Assembly (NCBI GenBank): GCA_012520795.1
Contig: JAAYNP010000086.1
Location: forward strand, 1-64,000
Reading direction: 5' to 3'
Origin: Bacillota bacterium
GTDB taxonomy: Bacteria; Bacillota; Limnochordia; Darwinibacteriales; DTU012
DNA length: 64,000 bases
The position numbers were made by a program, and so were the translations under genes. The notes below the pieces were generated by a model, which saw only the letters and a program-made list of their open reading frames with translations, ran no database searches and was not told the origin of the DNA. Positions 1 to 9,566 of the stretch are shown here, one piece after another (position 1 is the stretch's first letter; each line of letters opens with the position of its first letter).

Positions 1-19
1 CTCCTTAGATACTTGTAAC

Positions 20-267
20 AAAAAACTCTCATCCCATAAGGGACGAGAGCAACCCGCGGTACCACCCTAGTTAAGGCTCATCCTTAAGCCTTCACTTGTC
101 AGCGATAACGGGACTACCGATCAACCTACTGCCAGTTCAGCTGATAACTCCGAGGTGATCTTCAAAGAAACCTTGGTACCGGGCTCCCACCTGGTCCCGG
201 CTCTCTGTGACCGCAAATTTCTTCTACTCTCCTCTTCACAGTCTATTGCCTGTTTCCAATTTAATTA
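20..267 (-). promoter_or_regulatory. T-box leader, AUC (Ile) specifier; controls a gene left of the window (probably ileS)
   Basis: Minus strand: T-box AGGGTGGTACCGCGGG (rc 53..68), intrinsic terminator (rc 26..49 plus U-tract), Stem I distal motif AGGTGGGAGCC, specifier loop with AGUA on the 5' side and AUC followed by A on the 3' side (AUC = rc 157..159). Confidence 0.9.
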
Positions 268-273
268 TAACTA

Positions 274-302
274 ATTATACTGAACTGTATCAGTAAAGTC
301 AA
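274..302 (-). promoter_or_regulatory. Sigma-A type promoter of the Ile T-box leader
   Basis: TTGACT (rc 297..302), 17-nt spacer, TATAAT (rc 274..279). Confidence 0.75.
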
Positions 303-320
303 GACTTGCCAGCTCTTCCG

Positions 321-1154
321 TTACAGCACTGGCCGTCCCTCAGCCCCCTCTTCCTTGTCAGCATCGCTCAACTCCCTTGCCCGCACTGCAGCAGCCCGCA
401 CGGCTTCGATGAGGGCGGAACGAAAGCCTTTGGCCTCCAATACCGCTAAGCCGGCAATGGTAGTCCCTGCCGGCGAAGCAACCATGTCTTTAAGCTCACC
501 GGGATGTTTACCCAATTCCAACATGGCGGTTGCACCTTGTACAGTCAAGGCAGCCAGCTGCAGTGCCAGATTCCGGGGCAAACCTGCCAGTACGCCCCCA
601 TCAGCCAGTGCCTCAATCAGTACATAGACGTAGGCCGGCCCGCTCCCACTAAGGGCAGTGACTGCGTCCATCAATTTTTCCTCTACTTCCACAACTTCGC
701 CGAGACGGCCAAAAATGTCCTCGATTAATGCCAGATCTTGTACACTTACCTTCTTGTTCCGCGCCAGCGCTGTAACACCCTGCTGAATCAATACTGGTGT
801 GTTGGGCATTGCCCGTATAATCCTTGCCTTTGAACCAAGCTTTTCCTCCAAACCGGCAATAGACAAGCCGGCTATGATGGATACAAACAGCTGATCTCCA
901 ACTTCATGGGCAATTGAGGCCGCCACAGTCTTAACTGCCTGCGGCTTCACAGCCAGTATTACCAAATCGGAACCTCTGACTGCCGCAGCATTGTCCTTAC
1001 CGGTGCGAATGCCGCCATACTCAGGATTGTTTGCTTGCTCAGGCAGCCGCGGATCACTGGCGCTGATGTCAGCCGGACTGCATATGCCGCAATTGATGAT
1101 CCCTCTAAGCAAGGCTGAACCCATATTTCCCAATCCGATGATACCGATTTTCAT
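321..1154 (-). CDS. proC: Pyrroline-5-carboxylate reductase
   Basis: MKIGIIGLGNMGSALLRG Rossmann motif and ALSGSGPAYVYVLIEALADGGV signature; start set at MKIG, about 9 nt after GAAGGGG. Confidence 0.95.
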   Translation of the reverse strand: MKIGIIGLGNMGSALLRGIINCGICSPADISASDPRLPEQANNPEYGGIRTGKDNAAAVRGSDLVILAVKPQAVKTVAASIAHEVGDQLFVSIIAGLSIAGLEEKLGSKARIIRAMPNTPVLIQQGVTALARNKKVSVQDLALIEDIFGRLGEVVEVEEKLMDAVTALSGSGPAYVYVLIEALADGGVLAGLPRNLALQLAALTVQGATAMLELGKHPGELKDMVASPAGTTIAGLAVLEAKGFRSALIEAVRAAAVRARELSDADKEEGAEGRPVL

Positions 1155-1194
1155 CTGTGACATCCCCTTCCAGATTGATACAAGCACTGCGGTA

Positions 1195-2454
1195 TTACTC
1201 TCTAATCTGACCTTGGCCAAGAATCACATACTTGATGGTAGTCAGCTCCTTCAGCCCCATAGGCCCCCGGGCATGCAGTTTTTGGGTGCTGATGCCAATT
1301 TCAGCTCCCAGGCCAAACTGATTGCCATCGGTAAAGCGGGTGGAGGCATTGACATATACCGCCGCGGCATCAATTTCCCGCAAGAATCTCTGGCTCCTGC
1401 TGTAGTCGTGAGTGACAATCGCTTCTGAATGCTTCGTGCCGTAGGTATTGATATGCCGGATGGCTTCATCGAGGCTTTCAACAACTTTAACTGCCAGGAT
1501 ATAATCGAGATACTCTGCATGCCAGTCACTTTCCTCAGCCCTCTTGATCTGCGGCAGGATCTGGCATGCCCTGGGGCAGCCCCGCAGTTCCACTTCTTTT
1601 TTCTTCAGCAGAGCGAACAGAGCCGGCAGGTATTCTCTTGCCAGTTCCTGATGAACCAGGAGGGTTTCAACCGCGTTGCACACACCAGGGCGGCTGGTTT
1701 TTGCATTGTCGGCAATCTTGAGGGCCATGTCCAGATCGGCGCCCTCGTCAATATAGACGTGGCAGTTACCTATTCCTGTCTGGATTACCGGGACTTTGGC
1801 TTCATTAATCACTCGCTGAATCAATCCGGCTCCACCTCTGGGGATCAACACATCCAAGTATTCATGCATGTCGAGCAGAATTGAAACTGCCTCCCGGTCG
1901 GTCTTGGAAACCAATTGGATACAGCCTGGAGGCAGCCCAAACTCCTGAAGGACACCGGCTGCAGCCTGCACCAAAATTCTGTTTGAATGGACAGCTTCTG
2001 ATCCCCCCCGCAGAATCACGGCATTGCCGGCCTTGAAGCAAAGGCCGGCAGCATCTATCGTCACGTTTGGGCGGGCTTCATAAATCATGCCCACAACGCC
2101 CAAAGGGACCCGCATTTTCCCTACTTGCAGGCCGTTTGGCCTTCTCGGCATCTCCATGATTTCACCCACAGGATCAGGGAGCCGGGCCAACTCCCGAAGG
2201 CCCTCCGCCATAGCCTCTATTCTGGATTCATTAAGCGTAAGCCGATCAAGCAGGGCTTTACTCAAACCGGCAGCCTCGCCTGCCTTGAGATCCTTGTTAT
2301 TCTCCTCCATAATCTCTCGCTTGGAGTTCACCAGTTTCCCGGCAATCGCCTCCAATACCTTGTCCTTGACATCTGTAGAAAGGTTTGCCAAAACCTGGGC
2401 AGCCTCCTTGGCAGCTCTACCCTGTTTTAGCAGCTCTTCTCTGAGACTCATCAC
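1195..2454 (-). CDS. proA: Gamma-glutamyl phosphate reductase
   Basis: VIYEARPNVTIDAAGLCFKAGNAVILRGG and ARGPMGLKELTTIKYV motifs; next to proB and proC. Confidence 0.96.
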   Translation of the reverse strand: MMSLREELLKQGRAAKEAAQVLANLSTDVKDKVLEAIAGKLVNSKREIMEENNKDLKAGEAAGLSKALLDRLTLNESRIEAMAEGLRELARLPDPVGEIMEMPRRPNGLQVGKMRVPLGVVGMIYEARPNVTIDAAGLCFKAGNAVILRGGSEAVHSNRILVQAAAGVLQEFGLPPGCIQLVSKTDREAVSILLDMHEYLDVLIPRGGAGLIQRVINEAKVPVIQTGIGNCHVYIDEGADLDMALKIADNAKTSRPGVCNAVETLLVHQELAREYLPALFALLKKKEVELRGCPRACQILPQIKRAEESDWHAEYLDYILAVKVVESLDEAIRHINTYGTKHSEAIVTHDYSRSQRFLREIDAAAVYVNASTRFTDGNQFGLGAEIGISTQKLHARGPMGLKELTTIKYVILGQGQIRE

Positions 2455-2463
2455 ATCAACCCC

Positions 2464-3306
2464 TTATAGGTCACTACACCCGGTGGTGCTCTTTTCCCGC
2501 TGCTTTGGTTTTGCCACAAAGGTGGTCCCAATTTTGCCACCTGTTTGGTTTTCCAGCATCTCCACAATTTCCAAGATTACACTGTTCCTGTAGGCAGGGC
2601 CGACTACGGTTGTGATACCGGCACATGTGGCGATTCTTGCGGCTGCCACTTTTGTTTTCATGCCGCCAGTGCCCACACTGGTGGTGTTGCCACCGGCATA
2701 AGCTTCTATCTCTGTCGAAATCTCTTCCACAATGTCGATCTTTATTGACTGATCATCCAAATGAGGGTCTGCCCGGTAAAGGCCTTCCACATCCGAAAGC
2801 ATGATCAACAGGTCTGCACCGACAAGGCGAGCAACCAAAGCAGACAGCATATCGTTGTCGCCAAACTTGATCTCGTGGGTTGCCACTGTATCGTTTTCAT
2901 TAATGATGGGAATTACTCCCCACTTCAGCAAATTGATCATTGTATTAAATGCATTGAAGTTATGCTGGGGGTCTTCCAAATCATATGCTGTTAACAGAAT
3001 CTGGGCCCCAATGGCCCCGTACTCCCGCAAAAAGCGGTTGTAAACAGCCATTAGCTGCGCCTGGCCGACCGCGGCCAAGGCCTGCTGCTCAGGGATCTGC
3101 TGCGGCCGCTCGTGAACACCCATTTCGCCCATGCCGGTAATGATCGATCCGGAAGTAACGAACAGAACCTCCCGCCCCTCGTTTTTCAAATCCACCATTT
3201 GGCGTAGAAAATGATCAATCCGGTTAAAATTAAGCCTACCTCCATTATGGGTTAAAGAACTGCTGCCAATTTTGATCACAATGCGCTGATATCTCACCTT
3301 GGTCAC
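2464..3306 (-). CDS. proB: Glutamate 5-kinase (without C-terminal PUA domain)
   Basis: VIKIGSSSLT, IINENDTV, FGDNDMLSALVA, GTGGMKTKVAAA; about 280 aa, ends after the kinase domain. Confidence 0.95.
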   Translation of the reverse strand: MTKVRYQRIVIKIGSSSLTHNGGRLNFNRIDHFLRQMVDLKNEGREVLFVTSGSIITGMGEMGVHERPQQIPEQQALAAVGQAQLMAVYNRFLREYGAIGAQILLTAYDLEDPQHNFNAFNTMINLLKWGVIPIINENDTVATHEIKFGDNDMLSALVARLVGADLLIMLSDVEGLYRADPHLDDQSIKIDIVEEISTEIEAYAGGNTTSVGTGGMKTKVAAARIATCAGITTVVGPAYRNSVILEIVEMLENQTGGKIGTTFVAKPKQREKSTTGCSDL

Positions 3307-3324
3307 CTCTGATCTAGTCCTTTA

Positions 3325-3648
3325 AGAAAAAGCCCCGTTCCCTTGTAGGAACGAGGCTTCTGCTCGCGGTACCATCCTTCTTGGTTCACATAATTGAACC
3401 CCCTCAGGGCAGAATTTGTTTCACCACCAGCATAGCACCTTCGGTTCTGGTGATGAGACAAAACGGCATTCACGATAACGGGTGAAACCGGAAAGGCTTG
3501 CTTTATATCACCTTCGGCTTCCAGGTGGGTTGATCAAAAAAGTTACTGCCGGGCTCTCACCATCCCCGGCTCGCTAAGAATAACTGCCTTTTAATCGGGC
3601 CTGTTCATCGCCTTTACAACACTCAATTTCTTTTCTGCTGTTATTGTT
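3325..3648 (-). promoter_or_regulatory. T-box leader, CCC (Pro) specifier, upstream of proBAC
   Basis: AGGATGGTACCGCGAG (rc 3363..3378), terminator AGCCTCGTTCC..GGAACGGGGCTTTTTC (rc 3325..3358), GGTGAGAGCCCGG distal motif, CCC followed by A then CCUG pairing with CAGG (specifier rc 3527..3529). Confidence 0.9.
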
Positions 3649-3653
3649 TACAA

Positions 3654-3682
3654 ATTATACCGGAAATCACGGAAGCTGTCAA
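3654..3682 (-). promoter_or_regulatory. Consensus sigma-A promoter of the proBAC T-box leader
   Basis: TTGACA (rc 3677..3682), 17-nt spacer, TATAAT (rc 3654..3659). Confidence 0.85.
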
Positions 3683-3689
3683 CAGGAAA

Positions 3690-4298
3690 CTACAGCTCCG
3701 GTTCAATCTCTTCCTCCAGTTCGTCTGCGGATTCGCATTCTAATTCGCCTTCCAACTGGCTGCTTAATTCCCGGTAGACTTTAGTGGCTGCAGATTCGTC
3801 TTGAAGCTGGACCTCACTGATTTTGACATCTTCAAGCATAGCCCATATGGTCTCCATCAGCTGCTTCATCCGTTTTTTGAATTTAAGCTCTATCTCCGCC
3901 AGTTCTTGCAGGCGGCGCTGCATTTGATGCAGCTGATCCTGATGCTCCTGGATAATCTGTCTCGCTTTGTACTTCGCCTTTTCCAGGATCACATTTGCCT
4001 TTACATTGGCCTCATCGATGATCGATTGGGCTTGTTGACTGGCAACTTCTTTGGCCTCCGTCGCAGTTTCCCTGGTCAGCGTGATTAACCCGTAGATATC
4101 CGACTCTTTATTCTGATACTTGCGCAGTTCCTGTTCCAATTGCTGGATTTGCTCATGCATGGCCTGGTTTTCTTTGAACAAGTCTTCATACTTACTGACA
4201 ATCCGGTCCAGAAAATCATCAACTTCTTCCTGATTGTACCCCCTGAAGGAACGCTTGAACTCTGCATTGTGAATATCGATTGGCTTAAGCATCCGCAT
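3690..4298 (-). CDS. divIVA: DivIVA-family septum/pole protein
   Basis: KPIDIHNAEFKRSFRGYNQEEVDDFLDRI N-terminus with coiled coil; next to ylmH/yggT/sepF. Confidence 0.93.
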   Translation of the reverse strand: MRMLKPIDIHNAEFKRSFRGYNQEEVDDFLDRIVSKYEDLFKENQAMHEQIQQLEQELRKYQNKESDIYGLITLTRETATEAKEVASQQAQSIIDEANVKANVILEKAKYKARQIIQEHQDQLHQMQRRLQELAEIELKFKKRMKQLMETIWAMLEDVKISEVQLQDESAATKVYRELSSQLEGELECESADELEEEIEPEL

Positions 4299-4320
4299 AA
4301 ATCCCCCTTACCATCCATCC

Positions 4321-5112
4321 TTATATCATCCGTTTCAAGACTAAACCAACCCTACCCTTCTTTGTAGTGCTGGTAATTTGTTCCACGACAACCCTTCCCC
4401 GGCTTCTTACTGACAGCACATCACCGAGATGGATCTCGTGGGCGGGATTGGTGATCGGTTTCCAATTCACCTTAACCCGTTCGTTCTTGATTTCCCGCAC
4501 AATCTTCGTCCGTGAAGTGCCGAAACCGGCAGCGGCAACAGCATCAAGCCGCATCGAAGCCACTGTAGCCTTAATCTCCCGGACCCGCTCTGGCTCAACA
4601 GCCATCTGTTCCGGATCAATCTCCCATACCTCCACAGGCACCTGGTGTACGTATCGCCAATGCTGGAGAATATAATCGGCAACCTCTGCAGCGGCAACAA
4701 CCTGGCATCCATCAGCCAAACAGATAATATCTCCGAGTTTTTCACGCTTCAGCCCCAATCCAACCAGCGCGCCAAGGTAGTTACCATGCTTCACTTCGAC
4801 AAAGTTAAGGTTGCCTCGCGCCTGCAGTACCCTGATGGGGGATCTTATAGCCTCAGTCAGGAAGAACTGGGGATATATCACCAACCGGGACCGCTCCGCA
4901 CGGTTATAGCCACCAAATGCCATCACGCCGACTTCTGCAATCGCAGACAATACGCTTTTCGCCACCTTCTGCTCGTAAGGATCATAAAAATCCGTTATTT
5001 GCGGGCGGTTTAGCTTCCAAGCCAGTTCTGCAGCATCTATTACCCTAATCCCTATCTGTCGTTCCTGCTCTCCCTTCAGGTGAGCGATGAGTCTTTCTCG
5101 ATCCACACACAA
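4321..5112 (-). CDS. ylmH: S4-domain RNA-binding protein, YlmH family
   Basis: C-terminal S4 domain (MRLDAVAAAGFGTSRTKIVREIKNERVKVNWKPI); position between divIVA and yggT. Confidence 0.9.
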   Translation of the reverse strand: MCVDRERLIAHLKGEQERQIGIRVIDAAELAWKLNRPQITDFYDPYEQKVAKSVLSAIAEVGVMAFGGYNRAERSRLVIYPQFFLTEAIRSPIRVLQARGNLNFVEVKHGNYLGALVGLGLKREKLGDIICLADGCQVVAAAEVADYILQHWRYVHQVPVEVWEIDPEQMAVEPERVREIKATVASMRLDAVAAAGFGTSRTKIVREIKNERVKVNWKPITNPAHEIHLGDVLSVRSRGRVVVEQITSTTKKGRVGLVLKRMI

Positions 5113-5121
5113 ACCTCCTGG

Positions 5122-5385
5122 CTAGAATAGAAGCGCAACCAATAGTTCAATCACTATTGGCTGGACTATGGACAACAGCAAAAATACAATGAGCGGCGAA
5201 AAATCAATCATAGATGCCGGTGGAAGCAAATTGCGCACCGGCCGCAAAACTGGTTCCGTGATTTGGTAGAGAAAGACAAATACAGGATGAGTCCGGTCAA
5301 GATTCGGAAACCAGCTGATAAGCACCCGTGCCATCAAAATCAATCTATAAACTCGAAAAATACTGTTTACCAATCTTATAATCAT
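5122..5385 (-). CDS. YggT family membrane protein
   Basis: ISWFPNLDRTHPVFVFLYQITEPVLRPVRNLLPP, typical YggT motif. Confidence 0.92.
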   Translation of the reverse strand: MIIRLVNSIFRVYRLILMARVLISWFPNLDRTHPVFVFLYQITEPVLRPVRNLLPPASMIDFSPLIVFLLLSIVQPIVIELLVALLF

Positions 5386-5433
5386 CAGCGCACCACCTTC
5401 TGTTGCGATTAAACCCCTTACACCTTGGGCAGC

Positions 5434-5868
5434 CTACTCGCCGAAATCATCAAGATCAAAGAGGGTGGTTTCTATCTCCCCCTCAATGGTGACCGATTGA
5501 GGTGCAAAGAAGAAAATCATATCTGCCAGCTTGCGCATGTTGCCATCGATCGCATAGGTGGCTCCACTCATAAAATCAACAATTCTTCGCGCTTCGTCAA
5601 GCTCCAGATGGTTTAACCTTACAATCAAAGGATGTTTCTTTAAATGCTCTACATAATCCCTGACCTCTTCGAAATGGATCGGGTCAATGATGATCACCCG
5701 AACGGGCCTTGCTCCCCCTTCCAGGCTCACTAGATTGCCTTTCCGCACCAACCTGGTCTCGTGCTGTTTTTGCTGAACCTTCGTTTCCTGATCCCCACCT
5801 TCTGCTTCTTCTGCTTCCAGATCGCGCACACCAAGCAAAGCCAATACTTTATCCAAAAAAGAAGCCAT
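5434..5868 (-). CDS. sepF: Cell division protein SepF
   Basis: DEARRIVDFMSGATYAIDGNMRKLADMIFFFAPQSVTIEGE SepF core. Confidence 0.95.
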   Translation of the reverse strand: MASFLDKVLALLGVRDLEAEEAEGGDQETKVQQKQHETRLVRKGNLVSLEGGARPVRVIIIDPIHFEEVRDYVEHLKKHPLIVRLNHLELDEARRIVDFMSGATYAIDGNMRKLADMIFFFAPQSVTIEGEIETTLFDLDDFGE

Positions 5869-5870
5869 CC

Positions 5871-6545
5871 CTACTCCTCCTCCATGAATAGAGCAGAACC
5901 TATTCTGACCATTGTTGCTCCCTCTTCAACCGCAACCTCAAAATCATTGCTCATGCCCATGGACAACACATCGGCATCTGATTTGACCCTAGCGCGCAGC
6001 TGTTCATGCAATCTGGCCAAAGCCTGGAAACAGCTGCGGGTTTTTTCAGGTTCAACATAGGGGGCCATTCCCATTAAGCCCCGCAGATTCAAATTCGGGC
6101 ACTCACGAATTAATATTCTGGCAAAATCCAGCACATCGCCAATTCCAAGGCCGTGTTTCGCATCCTCGCCGCTGATATTCACCTGAATCAAGACATTGAT
6201 CTGCTTGTCCCATTCTGCAGCTTTCTGGTTTAACAGCGTGGCAATTTTGAGGCGTTCAAGGGAGTGGATCAGGTCAAAATCTCGGCAGTATTTAACCTTA
6301 TTAGACTGCAGCGGGCCAATCAGATGCCACTTCACCTGCGGGAACAGCCCGCTCCGCCTTTGACCTGGTATCGCCCGGTTCTCTCCGAATGTACCGACTC
6401 CCAGTTCAATCAACTGCTGAACCGTTCGATCTGAGACAGCCTTGGTTACGGCAACCAGTGTAATTGAACTTGGGTCTCTGCCCGTCCGGGCACAAGCTTG
6501 AGAAATCCTACTGCGGATCGTCTGCAGGTTTTGTTGCAAATCCAT
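5871..6545 (-). CDS. YggS family PLP homeostasis protein
   Basis: LVAVTKAVSDRTVQQLIELGVGTFGENR; KWHLIGPLQSNKVKY; LSMGMSNDFEVAVEEGATMVRIGSALF. Confidence 0.96.
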   Translation of the reverse strand: MDLQQNLQTIRSRISQACARTGRDPSSITLVAVTKAVSDRTVQQLIELGVGTFGENRAIPGQRRSGLFPQVKWHLIGPLQSNKVKYCRDFDLIHSLERLKIATLLNQKAAEWDKQINVLIQVNISGEDAKHGLGIGDVLDFARILIRECPNLNLRGLMGMAPYVEPEKTRSCFQALARLHEQLRARVKSDADVLSMGMSNDFEVAVEEGATMVRIGSALFMEEE

Positions 6546-6609
6546 ACCCGATCTCTCCTAATCATCTCCTTTTCAAAATTCGCTATTCCAATCCTGCTTT
6601 CCTCCTCGC

Positions 6610-7428
6610 TTAAGCCAACAACAACACCATCAGGCCAACAAACCAGGTATAGTAAACAAAGTAGACCAGCCTGCCCCTGCGGATGGTGCTGAGCAGCAGA
6701 CGAATAGCGAGATATCCTGCAGCAGCCGCAAATATGGTGCCCAAGGCCAAAGCCGGCAATGATTCTCCTATGTTGGGAGAACCGAGCAGTTCCTTGACAG
6801 CCAGCACCTGTGAACCGAGTACAGCCGGGATACTGAGGAGAAAGGAAAACCTGGCTGCACTTTCCCGGTTGACCCCCCGCAGCATCCCTGCGGCAATCGT
6901 CGTCCCTGAACGGGAAATCCCCGGCAGTACGGCCAAAGCCTGGCCCAGGCCAATCAAAAGCCCGTCCGGAAAACTGATTTCTTCGATCGGTTTGACCCCC
7001 TTGCGGGTTCGAGCCGCGATGAAGAGAATCCCACCGGTAACGCACAGCATCGCCCCGGTGAACGCAGGATTGTCAAAAAACCGGACAATCCAATCATCAG
7101 CCACAAGCCCTACAAGAGCTATGGGAATCGTGGCCAAAACGATCACGAGCAAAAGGCGGCAGTTGGCATCTTCTCTCACCAGCTGAGGGGCTCTGGCCGG
7201 GTTTCTCAATATGGTAAATCCTGATCTCGCCAAAAGGGTTACTTCCGGCCAAAACGCAAGAAAAACAGCAATCAAGGTCCCTAAGTGCAGCATGATTTCT
7301 AAAAGCATCCCTGGTTGTTCGACCTGCAGCAGGGTGCCAAACAATACCAAGTGCCCTGACGAACTGACGGGCAGAAATTCAGTCAAGCCCTGGATGATAC
7401 CCAAAATCACTGCTTTCCATACTTCCAC
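6610..7428 (-). CDS. uppP: Undecaprenyl-diphosphatase
   Basis: GIIQGLTEFLPVSSSGHL and GISRSGTTIAAGMLRG motifs. Confidence 0.97.
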   Translation of the reverse strand: MEVWKAVILGIIQGLTEFLPVSSSGHLVLFGTLLQVEQPGMLLEIMLHLGTLIAVFLAFWPEVTLLARSGFTILRNPARAPQLVREDANCRLLLVIVLATIPIALVGLVADDWIVRFFDNPAFTGAMLCVTGGILFIAARTRKGVKPIEEISFPDGLLIGLGQALAVLPGISRSGTTIAAGMLRGVNRESAARFSFLLSIPAVLGSQVLAVKELLGSPNIGESLPALALGTIFAAAAGYLAIRLLLSTIRRGRLVYFVYYTWFVGLMVLLLA

Positions 7429-7486
7429 TTAGACCCGCTCCCATGCTGTAATGGTTTGATCTGGCTCTAATAACTTCCGCTTATAA

Positions 7487-8416
7487 TCAGTTGATTCCTG
7501 CCATTTTGCTAACAATGCGCACCAACGGATCGATCAAGAACAGGGCACATACAGCCGTGACGGCATTGAACAGTGTATGGGCGTTGGCAATTTGCCGCCC
7601 CAAATCCGGCGAGGTTAACGACACAATCCCGGCAAAGCACTGAATCACCGGCAGCATGATCACCACACCGAGTACGTTGAAGATCAGATCAGCATAGGCT
7701 GTTGCCTTTGACTCCCGGCTCATGCCAATACTGGACAAGAGCGTCGTCAGAACAGTGCCGATATTGGAACCAAAAGCTATGGCTATCGCTCCTATAAGCG
7801 AGATCGCCTGTGCCCTACCAAGGACGATCACGACACTGGTGACCGCACTGCTCGATTGAACGATGGCCGTAACAGCGATGCCCACAAATACGGCAGCCAA
7901 TACATGGTTGCCAAGCTTTATCAGGGCTGATTGAACCCAGTGGTGGGCCAAAACAGGAACCAAAGTGAGTTTTAGAAGCAGCAAGCCCAAGAACAAGCCG
8001 CCCAAACCGATCAAAGCCATCCCCAACTTGTTGGTTTTACGACTCAAGGGCAATAAAAAAAGCCCGCAAATAATCAAAGGCGCAATCATGTGGGACATGT
8101 CCAGCGCTGCAATCTGCGCAGTAATGGTTGTCCCAACGTTTGCACCCAAAATGACTCCGAAGGCTTGTTTTAGACCCAGCACCCCGGCATTGACCAGAGC
8201 TACCATCACAGCCGCAACAGCGCTGCTGCTCTGCACTAATGCCGTAACAACAGCGCCGGAAACCATACTGACAAGCGGATTAAAGGTAAATCGCGCCAAT
8301 ATCCGCCGCAGGCGGATTCCCATTGCTGCCTGAATACTTTCACTGGTCAAACGCAGGCCGGTCAGGAATATGGAAATGCTTAAACTGAACTTAACCAAAA
8401 GCTTCACAGTTTCCAT
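7487..8416 (-). CDS. Na/Pi cotransporter family protein
   Basis: Two inverted QSSSA repeats (TALVQSSSAVAAV, TAIVQSSSAVTSV) in a multispanning membrane protein. Confidence 0.93.
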   Translation of the reverse strand: METVKLLVKFSLSISIFLTGLRLTSESIQAAMGIRLRRILARFTFNPLVSMVSGAVVTALVQSSSAVAAVMVALVNAGVLGLKQAFGVILGANVGTTITAQIAALDMSHMIAPLIICGLFLLPLSRKTNKLGMALIGLGGLFLGLLLLKLTLVPVLAHHWVQSALIKLGNHVLAAVFVGIAVTAIVQSSSAVTSVVIVLGRAQAISLIGAIAIAFGSNIGTVLTTLLSSIGMSRESKATAYADLIFNVLGVVIMLPVIQCFAGIVSLTSPDLGRQIANAHTLFNAVTAVCALFLIDPLVRIVSKMAGIN

Positions 8417-8445
8417 GGCACAAATATATGCCGCCTGGAATTGGA

Positions 8446-8661
8446 TTATACTCTGTGATGTATATATACAATGCTGCCGGGTTGAAAAGCCGGATGGAGA
8501 TAGGCTTCAGGATCAGTGCTCAAAATCCTCACCACCCTGCCCCGGGCTGCATCAATCGGCTCAACCTGCATTAAACACCCATCAATTTCCATTTCATGAA
8601 AGTTGGCGCAAGCAGTGCCTTCTGCCCAGATCTCTTCATCGGGGATGATTGAATAAAGCAA
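8446..8661 (-). CDS. YlzJ-like small protein (TTG start)
   Basis: MLYSIIPDEEIWAEG..., directly downstream of tepA as in Bacillus ymfB-ylzJ; the longer ORF 8446..8784 overlaps tepA. Confidence 0.75.
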   Translation of the reverse strand: MLYSIIPDEEIWAEGTACANFHEMEIDGCLMQVEPIDAARGRVVRILSTDPEAYLHPAFQPGSIVYIHHRV

Positions 8662-8662
8662 G

Positions 8663-9502
8663 TCAATGCCCTCCCCTCGTGGGATATCCACCGTAACCGG
8701 ACGGAACTTGCGGATAGTGCGGCGGATAGCTGGGCGGCTGAGGCCAATAGCCGGGCTGATGGACAAAGCGCTGCTGTTTGCCAAAGCCGGGATGATCGAT
8801 AAACATCTTCAACTTGGCGATAGCGGCACCAAGGCCGCCAACCTCGTCAATCAAGCCACAGTTGACTGCCTCTTCCCCAATCAAGACTTTCCCCACATCC
8901 CGCACCAGTTCTCCAGTGCGAAACATCATTTCCCTGAGCTGGACTTCAGCAATCCGGGAGTTGTCCACTATGAACCTGATAATCCGATCCTGCATCTTGT
9001 CCAGGTAATCATAAGTCTGCGGCACCCCGATCACCATCCCGGTCAAACGAATGGGATGAATAGTCATGGTTGCGGTTTCTGCAATAAAGGAATAATCGGC
9101 AGCCACGGCGATGGGTGTCCCGATGGAGTGGCCTCCGCCCAGTACCAGCGATACTGTAGGTTTGGACATTGTCCTGATCATCTCGGCGATGGCCAGTCCG
9201 GCCTCGATATCACCGCCAACCGTGTTTAAAATGATCAGCAGCCCTTTAATCTTAGGGTTTTGCTCAATGGCAACCAGTTGGGGGATGACATGCTCATACT
9301 TTGTGGTTTTGTTGCGGGGAGGCAAGATCAGATGGCCTTCCACCTGGCCGATAATGGGCAGGACATGAAACAGACTTGCCTCATTTGGCAAGTTCATCTG
9401 GCCAAAATGCCGGATTGCCTGGATCGATGCCTGCTCATGGCCGGGCGGGTTGGGCTGCTGCGGTTGACTGGGTTGGCCGGGAACATTCGGTACTGCGGGC
9501 AT
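8663..9502 (-). CDS. tepA: ClpP-class serine protease, TepA/YmfB family
   Basis: [45 protein letters not shown]; synteny with RNase J. Confidence 0.9.
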   Translation of the reverse strand: MPAVPNVPGQPSQPQQPNPPGHEQASIQAIRHFGQMNLPNEASLFHVLPIIGQVEGHLILPPRNKTTKYEHVIPQLVAIEQNPKIKGLLIILNTVGGDIEAGLAIAEMIRTMSKPTVSLVLGGGHSIGTPIAVAADYSFIAETATMTIHPIRLTGMVIGVPQTYDYLDKMQDRIIRFIVDNSRIAEVQLREMMFRTGELVRDVGKVLIGEEAVNCGLIDEVGGLGAAIAKLKMFIDHPGFGKQQRFVHQPGYWPQPPSYPPHYPQVPSGYGGYPTRGGH

Positions 9503-9566
9503 ATATTATCCCTTCCTTTCCTCATCTAGAGCTAGTATGAGGAAAAACTCGGAGAAATAAACCGGG

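Noticed and set aside
355-627. Numerous antisense ORFs opposite real genes (for example 355..627, 2087..2593, 5761..6060, 41501..42232, 58408..59070)
   Set aside because: They lie opposite well-supported conserved genes and show low-complexity or shadow-frame composition.
8446-8784. 112-aa version of YlzJ
   Set aside because: The N-terminal 40 aa overlap the tepA coding region; the TTG start at 8661 gives the expected YlzJ length.
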